From the NCBI GenBank assembly GCA_949126835.1, contig OX421495.1:4728011-4792010 (forward strand): a stretch of DNA of 64,000 nucleotides, read 5' to 3'. The position numbers and the translations under genes were made by a program. Position 1 is the stretch's first letter. Each line of letters opens with the position of its first letter. Under the pieces are notes generated by a model. The model saw nothing but the letters and a program-made list of their open reading frames with translations. It was not told the DNA's origin and did no database searches. This DNA is from Anisus vortex. Taxonomy: Eukaryota > Mollusca > Gastropoda > Planorbidae. Of this stretch, positions 50,901 to 58,334 are shown piece after piece.

Positions 50901-53539
50901 GTTTCATATAGGCTCGAGCTATTGTTTAAATGATGTGTTGTGTTTTAAGTCTTATTAAGATTTAAGCTGTATTATGTCTGTTAAATAAAATAGGCTATTT
51001 TATTATTATCATAGACATAGATCATAGACGATGTGAGCCTATTAGTGACTTGACTAGATAGCCTATTCACCAACACTATCACTTGGCATCCCTACTTAAT
51101 ACTTAGCCATTAGCCTAGCCTACGAAACATTAAAAGTGTAGGCCTATAAAGTGAAATTGAAAGTGTAAATAGGTCTAGCCGGCCCTAGCCTAATCACATT
51201 AAACAAGTAATCTAAAGTACTACTATTTACCTCCTTATTTTTTAGTAGGATAGCCAATATTCAGATGTGAATTTTGCATGATAAAGAAGTACTTCACCAT
51301 TTTTGTACACCAATAGTGGCTTCTATTTATACAAATACATCACTAAAAATCCTAAGCCACGCCCACTGAGAACGCTCTATTGTGTAATTGTTTTCAACTA
51401 AGTCTTTCAATTTGTTACAAACTCTTGGCAAAAACCTTTACAAAAAAAAACACTTGAAATCATATTATTAATATTTACTGCTCATAGGGACAAAAAAAAT
51501 GAAATTTTCAAATCAACACAAAATTAAAAAAAAATACTAACAATTTCTGTTTGAAGCAAAAAACATTATCTTCCTCTCGGATCAATTAGATCAAATTTAA
51601 AACATCGGCATGATACTTCTGTTTTTCCAATATATATTTCAAGACTAAATTGTGCCTAATGCTTTTTGCTGAATCAGATAAGAAATGAAAGGGTATCAGC
51701 ATCAACTTACAAATTGAGCCATCCCATACAACCTCTCCACATTGTAAAACTACATACAAGAAAAATGCCAACATTTTCAGAAATAATTTTTGTTACAGCA
51801 TCATATTGATTTATCATTGGTACCATTTTACATAATATTAGCATTACTGTCTTAATAGAACCTAACCTAGATAACTTGAAAATAAAAACTTCTTTCTCAA
51901 ATAAAAAAAACAGTGAAAAAAGATATAAAGTCTGTTTTTAAAAAAAATCTTTCATAAGACCCAAAAATTCTTGTTGAAAAAGTATCCAAAAATGAAAGAA
52001 CAGAAAACTGAAATAAAATTGTGCCGCAGCTAAAATACTCACACTCTGGGCCGTCTAATGACTAAAGGCACTCCGTCACTTTGGAATTTAAAATATCATG
52101 TTCAGGTAAAGTTGTTAAAGTTTAAGCTAATATAATTTCAAGCATGCTTTACGGGGTTTCAGTAAAATATACTGTTGTACAAAAATGAAAATGTAAGATA
52201 ACATAAAATATGTTTGCATTTCTGTAGAGCATTGCAGATTCTAGTATTTTTTATTAAACAAAACTATTACGACAAGACAAGATAAAGATAGAAAAAAATA
52301 TACTGATACAAGAAGCTTTAGCGATAATTAAATATGACAAAAAGAAACAACATTGATTTTGACATTGCACACTCAAATCCACTCGAATGATGTATATTAA
52401 ACAAGGGTGATAACTATGTACATTTACACAATGGTAATAAATAAAAAGAACATTTAACCAAGAGTAATAGCTATGTGAACTTTCACAAGGGAGATGTCGC
52501 AGTACTTTCACAAGAGAGGTGTTGCGGTGCTTACACTTAAAGACAAAAACTAAATAAAATGTAAAGTATGTATCCTTCAATGGCAATATTAAATGCTTAC
52601 TTTTCTTCTGTTCTGTTGACCAAAGCAAGTCTGCCATAGTCCCAAGCTATTTTTCTCAGAATGGTGAACAGGAGGAGAAGGCACTGTAAGAAAATAAATA
52701 TTAAAATAAATATTAAAAAAAACAATGAGTTTAACTAAATGTGTTGCTCAATAATATTATATTGCATGATTTAGACAAGCACGAATCACTAAAATATTCT
52801 ATTTGGTATTTATCACATTTGGTCTACTCAATAATTTTTTTTCATCTGCATTAAAAATAATCTGCTTACAAAAAAAACAAACATGAGCATTGAACATATA
52901 GAGACCACACAGGAAAAAACAGCAGAGTGACATTTTGTAATTTTTTTTAGTTATGGCACCAGTCATGTTTTTAGTCATAGATAGCATGTACTGAACTACT
53001 TTTCAAGTACAAAAAAGGGCAATAACTAAGAAAATAAAAAAAAAAAAACAACTGTTCAATGGAAATGAGAGGCAAAGTAGTTTGTCAAAATTGGAATAGA
53101 TTTCAACTACAAAAGTGTGACTGTCATTTCTTCCTGTGTGGTCTGCATATATGTATTCTAGTGTATTATTATTTTTCTTTAGAGAAAAATATACTCTTCA
53201 CTGCTAGAATATGGAATAATGTGAAATTTTTCTTTTCATTACTCAAAGAAAAGAAGTCTTTTAAAAGATCTACCCAGCTACAATGACATCAAATACTAAG
53301 AGAAAGCGGCAAGCACTGATTTACTAGCCAAATGTATCATAATACAATAGAGTAGCTGCTGAAAGCGTAGACATTTGTAGACTCACCACAAAGAGAACCA
53401 CATTGATGATCAACGTGTCCGGGATGCCGCTGTACTTGTCATACAGGAAGATATGGGTCGTGTTCCCAAAGCGTGCCACCTCCTGGCAGTTGGGGGTGTC
53501 GTTGGTGCCTTTCAGTGGGCTCTCCGCTAGCCAAGACAT
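29806..53539 (-). CDS. TMEM63: TMEM63 / CSC1-like mechanosensitive cation channel, 24 coding exons, complete
   Basis: Exons (minus strand, 5' to 3'): 53539-53387, 52683-52601, 52078-52043, 51749-51711, 48520-48430, 47815-47778, 44974-44835, 44120-44069, 43211-43103, 42625-42552, 41574-41494, 41203-41092, 40978-40845, 40395-40270, 39139-38980, 38399-38293, 37403-37317, 37096-37040, 36429-36267, 35601-35496, 33031-32864, 32601-32486, 32018-31953, 29958-29806. All introns are GT-AG, phases match, total 2,451 nt = 816 aa. Recognisable family blocks: [12 protein letters not shown] near residues 62-73, [12 protein letters not shown] near 155-166, HFEEAYP near 270-276, FFLTTP near 443-448, [16 protein letters not shown] near 488-503, [11 protein letters not shown] near 659-669. 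Known for the family: OSCA/TMEM63 channels are plasma or endolysosomal membrane proteins opened by membrane tension or hyperosmolarity, with about 11 membrane helices and a large cytosolic domain between TM2 and TM3. The channel role here is inferred from homology; TMEM63A/B/C orthology is not resolved. Exons 3-4 are the least certain. Confidence 0.95.
30181..31350. repeat. 69-bp tandem repeat split by an inserted element
   Basis: ACTTCTCAAATGTGGAATA recurs at 30181, 30250 and 30319 (exact 69-bp steps); the third copy is interrupted at 30330. The array resumes at 31261 and repeats at 31323. It lies in TMEM63 intron 23. Confidence 0.92.
30330..31260. mobile_element. 931-bp non-autonomous DNA transposon with long TIRs
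   Basis: The left end GTGACCCGTTCCCACAAAAG is matched by the complement of the right end (GTGACCCGTTCTCACGAAAG), with similarity continuing to about 31 bp. AAAT flanks both sides (30326-30329 and 31261-31264), and removing the element restores the 69-bp repeat register exactly. No transposase frame. Superfamily not assigned. Confidence 0.9.
31425..31580. repeat. Tandem repeat, unit about 37 bp
   Basis: TTTTTGTTATCTATTTTCAA followed by TAATTTAAACCATTC recurs about four times in TMEM63 intron 23, with small T-run length differences. Confidence 0.85.
32126..32397 (-). repeat. Full-length tRNA-derived SINE in TMEM63 intron 22
   Basis: On the minus strand it starts GGGGCATGGTGGCCTAGCGG (A-box-like), has CTGGGTTTGAATCCTGG (B-box-like), a CCAGAC...GGGTGTCCCTGAG middle, GATGGGTACCTGAC, GTGCTAGCCACACAATCCCC and an end near GACAGGATACTTTAC. 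About 270 bp. Confidence 0.88.
33080..33346 (-). pseudogene. LINE RT C-terminal fragment (L2/CR1-like) in TMEM63 intron 20
   Basis: The minus frame includes [38 protein letters not shown], and [13 protein letters not shown], the same C-terminal LINE block as at 1640-1760 but from a different lineage. No catalytic RT motif; only about 85 residues remain. Confidence 0.85.
33470..33580. repeat. AT-rich simple repeat (ATATAAAA / ATATTTATTT)
   Basis: Repeated AAATATATAT and TATTTATTTATATATA words in TMEM63 intron 20. Low complexity only. Confidence 0.85.
34140..35290. repeat. Imperfect tandem duplication of about 770 bp
   Basis: 34180-34440 and 34950-35210 are parallel copies (ACTAAATACCGAAAGAAACA, TACAATAAGCAA, ATTAAATACCGAAAAAATC, GATAGTATATTATT, AACAAGTCAAGTCAACA). 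The spacer between them is the GC-rich repeat at 34465-34910; a third start (GCATATGCCAGGGTCAG, ACTAAATACCGAAA) begins at 35235. Within TMEM63 intron 20. Confidence 0.85.
34465..34910. repeat. GC-rich dispersed repeat, copy B
   Basis: Same family as 24320-24770, shared blocks listed there. Here it lies between the two AT-rich halves of the 770-bp tandem duplication and is much richer in GC than all TMEM63 introns around it. Confidence 0.75.
35408..35490. repeat. 13-bp A/T tandem repeat next to the exon 20 donor
   Basis: Units of TATAAAAATATAT / TATAAAAATGTAT on the plus strand. On the transcribed strand they begin about 6 bases after the GTCAGT donor of exon 20. Confidence 0.9.
35496..39139 (-). 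CDS. TMEM63: TMEM63 exons 15-20: pore-region membrane helices TM3-TM7
   Basis: Exons 39139-38980, 38399-38293, 37403-37317, 37096-37040, 36429-36267 and 35601-35496 encode residues about 423-649. Successive hydrophobic helices: near 433-455 ([16 protein letters not shown]), 480-503, 522-540 ([16 protein letters not shown]), 562-590 ([20 protein letters not shown]) and 625-650 ([18 protein letters not shown]). In this family TM3-TM7 line the conduction path, and the helix starting with GSFFVNYII carries gating residues. All exon joins are in phase. A short A/T array follows the exon 20 donor directly. Confidence 0.93.
35738..35936 (+). repeat. Diverged SINE in TMEM63 intron 19
   Basis: GAGACTACCCAGCT, AAAGTAAAGTCGG, GTTGGCCACACAATCCC and ATGCTGCTTCACCC follow the family order. 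The tRNA-like head is degraded. Confidence 0.7.
37511..37761 (-). repeat. SINE in TMEM63 intron 16
   Basis: On the minus strand: GTGGCCAGGGGGTAGAG, GGGTTTGAATCCTGGT, then GATTGGTACCTGACTTTAG, GTGCTGGCCACACAATCCC and GACTGGATACTTTACT. Near full length, about 250 bp. Confidence 0.87.
38629..38868 (-). repeat. SINE in TMEM63 intron 15
   Basis: On the minus strand: CAAGGTGGCCTAGCG, CCAGGTTCAAATCATTGG, GTCCCTGAGTCCACCCAGC, GCTGGGCATTGTG, CCCCATAGATCAAA. More diverged than the copies at 32.1 and 37.5 kb. Confidence 0.82.
39449..39506 (-). repeat. SINE head fragment in TMEM63 intron 14
   Basis: On the minus strand: CTGGGTTCGAATCCTGGT (B-box-like) preceded by TGCTAGTGTACAGAAGG. Only the tRNA-like part remains. 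Confidence 0.6.
40270..42625 (-). CDS. TMEM63: TMEM63 exons 10-14: cytosolic RRM-like domain between TM2 and TM3
   Basis: Exons 42625-42552, 41574-41494, 41203-41092, 40978-40845 and 40395-40270 encode residues about 248-423. It begins with the strand TLMVSNIP, includes HFEEAYP and a [10 protein letters not shown] cysteine cluster near 325-336, a charged helix ([14 protein letters not shown]) and the strand [10 protein letters not shown], and ends ESIHW before TM3. Order and spacing match the family's intracellular domain, which structural work describes as RRM-like and which carries the dimer contacts in plant OSCA. The cysteine run corresponds to a cysteine-rich stretch also seen in vertebrate TMEM63A/B, where palmitoylation or metal binding is possible but not shown here. 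Confidence 0.93.
40617..40740 (+). repeat. SINE 3' fragment in TMEM63 intron 13
   Basis: GATTCTACCCAGCT, GCTGTGGCCATGCAAACTGG, TGAACACTCCTC and GGATCAACATGGTCTAC follow the family order. Head absent. Confidence 0.65.
41662..41790 (+). repeat. Highly degraded SINE fragment in TMEM63 intron 11 region
   Basis: GAGTCTACCCAGCT and GGGCATTG remain with recognisable order. It sits between exons 11 and 10. Confidence 0.5.
43756..44100. repeat. 57-bp tandem array, six copies, made from TMEM63 exon 8 end plus donor
   Basis: GGTTTTGACCTACTTTGATT starts at 43771, 43828, 43885, 43942, 43999 and 44056, exact 57-bp steps. Each unit contains the complement of the last coding bases of exon 8 and its GTAGGT donor, followed by 25-30 bases of intron. 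Copies differ by very few bases. Confidence 0.96.
44069..44120 (-). CDS. TMEM63: TMEM63 exon 8, with its 3' end and donor tandemly duplicated downstream
   Basis: A 52-nt exon encoding the extracellular loop between TM1 and TM2 ([17 protein letters not shown]), a segment well conserved in animal TMEM63. Acceptor TTTCAG|TGG, donor AAA|GTAGGT at 44069/44068. The last about 30 nt of the exon plus the donor and the first intron bases are the start of a six-copy 57-bp array continuing to 43756. The first copy is the one that keeps frame with exon 9; reading on from it runs into the TAG inside the donor. Confidence 0.9.
44430..44722 (+). pseudogene. LINE 3' end with (GAA)n tail in TMEM63 intron 7
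   Basis: A short frame ([20 protein letters not shown] then FKSSLKG) fits the extreme C-terminus of a LINE ORF2, followed by about 150 bases and a GAAGAAGAAGAA tail at 44701-44720. No upstream RT. Confidence 0.6.
45015..45075 (+). repeat. LINE tail fragment in TMEM63 intron 6
   Basis: ATCGTCTTTATAGAAGGAGC and ATCTGTAATATATAGG match the 3' tail of the 10.7-kb LINE family (12205-12245). Confidence 0.75.
45147..45285. repeat. 12-bp minisatellite, about 11 units
   Basis: TATGTGTTCCTA repeated without indels; open on the minus strand as RNTY repeats, which has no biological support as a protein. Confidence 0.95.
45302..46945. repeat. 43-bp satellite, 37 units, in TMEM63 intron 6
   Basis: GTTCCGTTCAGGCCCTAATA followed by ATATAAACATGTATGTAAAT and ATT/AGT. 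Unit starts run from 45328 to 46876 in exactly 36 steps of 43. Variation is confined to a few sites, mainly a T/G change just before GTTCCG and rare GTCCC or GACCC for GGCCC. Confidence 0.97.
47926..48325. repeat. 25-bp minisatellite, 16 units, in TMEM63 intron 5
   Basis: CCAAATAGTTTGGTGGCTCA plus TTTAG, starts 47926 to 48301 in exactly 15 steps of 25. Variants at GATGG/GGTGG and CTCA/TTCA. Confidence 0.96.
48535..48885. repeat. 28-bp minisatellite, about 12 units, next to TMEM63 exon 5 acceptor
   Basis: ACTCCAAATCTTAGTCTTAA plus GCAAATTC, with small indels. On the transcribed strand the array ends about 12-15 bases before the TAACAG acceptor of exon 5. Confidence 0.95.
50808..51381 (-). mobile_element. 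0.57-kb inverted-repeat element, copy B (TMEM63 intron 4)
   Basis: Reverse complement of the element at 10100-10661: shared blocks include CACGTG-like ends (GACAAAAAGCACGTG), GGCCGCTGTATTAATA, TTAAGCTGTATTATG, CATAGATCATAGACGATGTG and ACCTCCTTATTTTTTAGTAGG. Ends TATAGTGCGTTTG and AACGCTCTAT. Confidence 0.88.
51711..52078 (-). CDS. TMEM63: TMEM63 exons 3 and 4: two small symmetric exons in the N-terminal cytosolic loop
   Basis: Exon 3 (52078-52043, 36 nt) and exon 4 (51749-51711, 39 nt) encode roughly residues 79-104, between TM0 and the conserved block before TM1. Both are multiples of three and both enter and leave in the same phase (2-2), so either or both could be skipped without changing frame. 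Exon 4 has a good donor (TTT|GTAAGT); exon 3 has a strong donor (GTGAGT) but an acceptor with a poor pyrimidine tract. An alternative reading of exon 4 in another frame was considered and dropped because only this one keeps phase with exon 5. This loop is variable in the family, so sequence similarity helps little here. Confidence 0.65.
53387..53539 (-). CDS. TMEM63: TMEM63 exon 1: extracellular N-terminus and start of first helix
   Basis: Encodes residues 1-51, starting MSWLAESPL and ending in the first half of the first membrane helix ([11 protein letters not shown]), which continues in exon 2. The ATG at 53539-53537 is chosen because an in-frame TGA lies only nine codons upstream (53566-53564) with no other ATG between. 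The donor is CTTTGTG|GTGAGT, phase 0. NGT at residues 25-27 region (GNTTH) is a possible N-glycosylation sequon, consistent with an extracellular N-terminus. The 5' UTR probably continues or is spliced further upstream; that part is not identified. Confidence 0.9.
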
Positions 53540-53671
53540 GTCAGAGCCTGGTTGCTGGTGGCCTCAGTTAAGACAACAACATTTACAGGGCAACGATAGA
53601 TGAATCAACCTGTTTCAGACTGTACACCAATAAAAAAAATATGACTAAAATAATATAAAAAAAAACATATA

Positions 53672-54020
53672 CAGTGAACCCTTGCTACTTCTTCGTGGTT
53701 TAACATTCGCGGATTCACGACTTCGAGGATTTTTTTCATTATATTAAATGAGAACAAATATTTTACAATTGTACAGTACTGTAACAATCTTTCATTTTTT
53801 TAATGATCATACTGTTTTATTTCCAAACATTTGTGCCTGTGTACTGTATGTACATAATGTAGATATCTGTACATTACTTTAAATGGCAATTTGTTAACAG
53901 TATGTAAAGAGAGAGTTTGAAAAGTCTGATTACTGCAAATATGGTGTCTTTACTTTGCGGATTTTCAGATACCGTGACCGGTCTCGCAACCTATCTACTG
54001 TGATAATCAAAGGTTCATTG
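53672..54020. mobile_element. pogo/Tigger-like MITE with TA target duplication
   Basis: The left end CAGTGAACCCTTGCTACTTC and right end CAAAGGTTCATTG are inverted; both are flanked by TA (53670-53671, 54021-54022). The CAGTGAACCC terminus and the following CGCGGATTCACG-type sequence are typical of Tigger elements. 349 bp, no transposase. It lies about 130 bp upstream of the TMEM63 start codon. Confidence 0.85.
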
Positions 54021-54139
54021 TAGTTCAAAGCTCAAAAATGAGTAATTCAAAACTGGACCTATTACAGATATATGCACATTGTAATTTGCATTTAACTTTA
54101 AACTTAGTTTTTTTGGTTTCATTCTTTGTATTATTAAAT

Positions 54140-54404
54140 TGTAACACCACTAGTTAAATCCCAAAACCTAGAGATTCGTTAGAAGTTCAACACAACAGCA
54201 ATCTATTACAAGTCTCAGATAGACATAATTTAAGGATAAAAACATATAAAAGTTATCTTTCTTTCTTTGTGGCATCTGAGGCATGGAATGGGTTGCCTGA
54301 ACAAACCAGGACAAAACCAATAACTTAGGACCATTGAAAACACTAATCTAAATGCAAGAATAGACTCATACCAAGGACAAGAGTAATAACCTTCTGTATC
54401 ATAT
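54140..54404 (+). pseudogene. LINE C-terminus and tail, split by the gypsy element
   Basis: Matches the end of the 10.7-kb RT: AGTCTCAGATAGACATAA, then GAGGCATGGAATGGGTTGCC, GAACAAACCAGG and ATGCAAGAATAGACTC. The tail CTTCTGTATC/ATAT is interrupted at 54405 and continues at 60121 (ATATAAGATAATG), which corresponds to 12228-12252. Confidence 0.88.
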
Positions 54405-54683
54405 TGTTACGAACCTTGCCCTCTTTACCCCAGCTATCCCTTATAGCTGACCTCTACGTTCATTGGTTGAGGCCAGTGACTGGCTAATGTGTAAATGTGT
54501 CACGAGTGGACACGGAGGTTTTAGCTTACTTTTTAAGTCGTCGAGCTGTGCAGTTGTGTTCCAGTTGTTTTGTACTTGTTTTTACTGAATTAAAGAGTTT
54601 TTGTTCATTGAAAAGCCATGTGTTTGACTTGAGACTCCATAAGAAGTAATCTACTAACCATACCCCTAGATCAAGCCGTTACA
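54405..54683 (+). repeat. 5' LTR of the gypsy element
   Basis: 279 bp, TG...CA ends. Differs from the 3' LTR only in a block near 54632-54640 (GACTCCATAAG against GAATACCTAAG), three substitutions. It is followed by ATTGGGATCTCGTCCG, where a primer binding site is expected; the priming tRNA was not identified. Confidence 0.93.
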
Positions 54684-54816
54684 ATTGGGATCTCGTCCGA
54701 AAAGCAGTTGATGCAGTAGTCTGAAAAACTGTGAGTAACATTAACATTACATTATAATGGAGTCACCGATTAATATTCAACTGGAGTTAGCCAAGATTAG
54801 GCTGGCATAATTTAAA

Positions 54817-57800
54817 ATGGAACTAGCTAGTAAGGAGAGGCTACAAAAACTAGCAATAGAAGCTGCAATGGAAAAAGAAAAACTAGCAATAGAAATGGAA
54901 GAAAGATTAGCCAAACTGGCTAAAGAGATAAAAATGGAACAACAGATAAAACAAGAAGCTATTACTAAACAGACTAAAATATTTGATATTTTCAGGTACA
55001 TAAAATACGTTCCCAAATTCAATGAAAATGAACCTGTTGACCAGTATTTTGACCGTTTTGAAAGAGTAGCCACAGACTTTCCGTTCCCAAAAGAAAAGTG
55101 GGCTGTACTCGTCAGACAAGGACTCACTAAAGTCGCTAACCGCAAAGCACGAGAGGTCATAGTTTTATTGAAAGATGAAGAGTTTGATGATTACCAATAT
55201 ATCAAAGAAGCCATCATTAGAAGATACGAATCTGTACCAAAAAGTCATAGAGAGATGTTTAGAAAACCCACAATAGAGAACGCCGACGACCTAATTACCC
55301 AGCAGAAAAAACTCACTGAGACATCTCAACAAATCGTGTGTCAACATTGTAAAAAAGTAGGTCACGCACGAGGAGACTGCTGGTTAACAAACAAGAAAGG
55401 TTTAAAACAACCAAACAAAGAAATCGGAGCTTCTGAGATAAGTGAAAGTATAACACTACAGCCTGCGTGTCAAAATTGTAATAAAATCGGTCACGCACGA
55501 AAAGATTGTTGGTTTCTGAAAAAGAAAGTTTCAAAGCACTCAGAACATAAAATGGGAGCTTATGATATGATTGAAGGTCAGCCAAAGCCAAAGCCTGTGT
55601 GTAAGAACTGTGATAAACTAGGTCACACACTAGAAGACTGTTGGTTTCTGGAAAAAAGAAAAGATTCACAGCAAATAGAACACGTGATGGAAGCCTACTA
55701 TCGTCAGCCTAATTCAAAGGTAGAAACGTGTAAGGTTATCCAGTGTGCTGATGAAGGAAAGGAAAGTAAATCAGAAAGTTCACCAATGAAACAATTGTCA
55801 CCTTATATAACTAAAGGCGACATAAAAGATTCACAGCAAACAGAACACGAAATGGAAGCCTACTGTCGTCAGCCTAATACAAAGGTAGAAACGTGCAAGG
55901 TTATCCAGTGTGCTGATGAACAAAAGAAAAATAACTCAGAAAGTTCTTCAATGAAAGAAATGTCACCTTTTATATCTAAAGGCTGCATATCGATCTCAGA
56001 TAATAGAGAAAGCACAACAAAGGTAGAACATGTTAATGTAAACCAGTGTGCTGATAAGAAGATAGAAACTTCATTTGAAAAGAAGATAGAAACTTCATTT
56101 GAAGAGAAGATAGAAACTTCAACTCTTGACGAATTTTCGCCATTTACATCTGAAGATAAAACTAAGCTACAAAAACCAGTTAAAATCCTAAAGGATACCG
56201 GTGAAACTATGTCCCTGAGTCTAGAGGGTAAATTATCACTCTCTGAACAAACATATACTGGACAAAAGTTACTAATCAAAGGCACTGAGATGGGACATGT
56301 GGAAGATCTGCTTCAACGCATTCATCTTAAGTCCGAACTTATTTCCGGTCCAGTGATTGTAGGAGATAAACCTACACTTCCACTTGACGGAATATCTGTC
56401 ATAATTGGAAATGACTTAGCAAAAGGCTGTGTAAAGCCTGAACTGATTGTGACTCATACTCCTGAAGTCAACAATACAGAAGTAGAAGATACTGAACTGT
56501 ACCCTATTTATGCCATCACCCGAGGCATGAATCAACAAGACAATAGGGACAAGACGCCTGGAGGACCAGCCAAAAATGACAATACTCGGATCGAAATCGA
56601 CTTGGAAGCTACCTTCTTTTCCAGGTTGGTAGAACCACCTGTAGACAGCGGAGGAGATAAGTTATCTCCCAGGCAGCAACTAATCCAAGAACAACAGAAA
56701 GATACAGAGCTGGAGAAGCTGCGTGAGAGTGTTGTGGCTGAGTCTGACGTCAGAGATGGCCCTGTGCAATATTTTGTACGTGGAGGAATGCTGATGAGGA
56801 GTTGGAGACCTCGCGATGCGCCGGAGGATAACTGGAGAGTGGTGGAGCAAATCGTGGTTCCGGTGAGGTACCGAGAGGACATTATTGAGGTAGCGCATGA
56901 CTCGCCCTTTTCGGGTCATTTGGGGATAAACCAAACATATCAACGCATATTGCCCCACTTTTATTGGCCTGGGTTGAAACGTGACGTCACCGCCTACTGT
57001 AAATCGTGCGAATCATGTCAACTCATAGGCAAGCTGAACAAGACAGTACCAGTTGCACCACTACAGCCCATCCCTGCTTTTGGCGAACCTTTCTCGCATA
57101 TTATCATCGACTGCGTGGGACCCCTTCCCAAATCTAAATCAGGTCACAAATACTTGCTGACTATGATGTGTACCGCAACTAGGTATCCAGAATCGGTGCC
57201 CCTTCGCAGTATCAACGCAGAGAAAATAGCAGAGGCGTTAACCGAGTTTTTCACCCGGTATGGTCTACCCAAATCGGTGCAAACCGACCAAGGAACCAAC
57301 TTTACTTCCAAACTTTTTCAACAAGTTCTAGATCGATTGAAGATACAACATGGAATGTCAACGGCATACCACCCAGAAAGCCAGGGAGCGCTAGAGCGTT
57401 TCCACCAAACATTAAAGACGATGTTAAAAACTTATTGCCATGACCATCAGAAAGATTGGGACAAAGGAGTGCCATATGTGCTCTTTGCTGCCCGTGAAGC
57501 GATACAAGAGTCCTTGGGCCCTGAACACACCGTCAGAGGTCCCTTAAAACTGCTTAAAGAAGCCTGGACAGATGAACAAACCGAGAAAAGAGGACTCATT
57601 GACTGTGTAGATAAGTCTAAAAATCGTTTGTTCAATTCTTTTGTATGTGCTAGAGACAATGTAAAACAAGCCCAGCGCAAAATGAAAACTGTTTTTGATC
57701 AAAAATCACGAGTTCGCACATTTGCGCCAGGGGAAAAAGTGTTGTTATTTCTCCCCACCAACACTCACCCCCTTTCTGCTAAATACTTCGGTCCATACGA

Positions 57801-58314
57801 AGTAGATTCAAAGGTCAGTGAGGTCAACTACATGATCAAACCTTATGAGGGTAGGGAAATGGTAGAAGGTAAACATTCCCCTCCAACTCACCCCATGTCA
57901 CCTATTGTTGTTGAGCCGGACGAACAACACTGTGAAACTGACCATAAATTGAGTGGGTGTAAACTAAATAACTCCACTGTGTTTGATAACATTGATGAAA
58001 AACCTAAACATTTAAAAATGTCAGAGAGCAATGTCATCAAGTCCATTATTCTAGAATACCCTATGTTATTCAATGATGTTCCCACTAGAACACACTTGAT
58101 AGAACATGATGTCATTTTGAATGAGAATGTTTCTCCCATAAAACAACTCCTGTATAGAGTTAACCCTAACCAGTTAGCTATTATTCAGAAAAAGATCCAA
58201 TACATGTTAAATAATGATATCATCACCCAAAGCTGTAGCTATTGGAGTTCACCATGTCTCATAGTTCCAAAAGCAGATAAATCAGCCCGCTTTGTACTGA
58301 TTACCGCAAACTAA
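54817..58314 (+). pseudogene. gag-protease-integrase-(partial RT) polyprotein of the gypsy element, disrupted
   Basis: 1,165 codons from the first ATG after an in-frame stop. Order: charged coiled N-terminus (1-50), gag core with FRYIKYVPKFNE (about 55-150), CCHC knuckles starting C175, C218 and C262, a duplicated spacer of about 60 residues (near 285-395), retropepsin with DTG at 460-462 and a later IIGND, integrase zinc finger H694...C734 region, integrase core D765-D824-E860 (D,D35E intact, in CVG / TDQGTNF / LERFH contexts), a chromodomain-less C-terminus, then the RT entry segment (YRVNPNQ, YWSSPCLIVPKADKS). Breaks: TAA at 54808 separates an upstream in-frame ATG at 54757 from the rest, and the frame is lost within the RT RF-DYR motif just before 58314. 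Autonomous activity is not expected. Confidence 0.88.
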
Positions 58315-58334
58315 ATGCAGTAACTAAAACTGTA

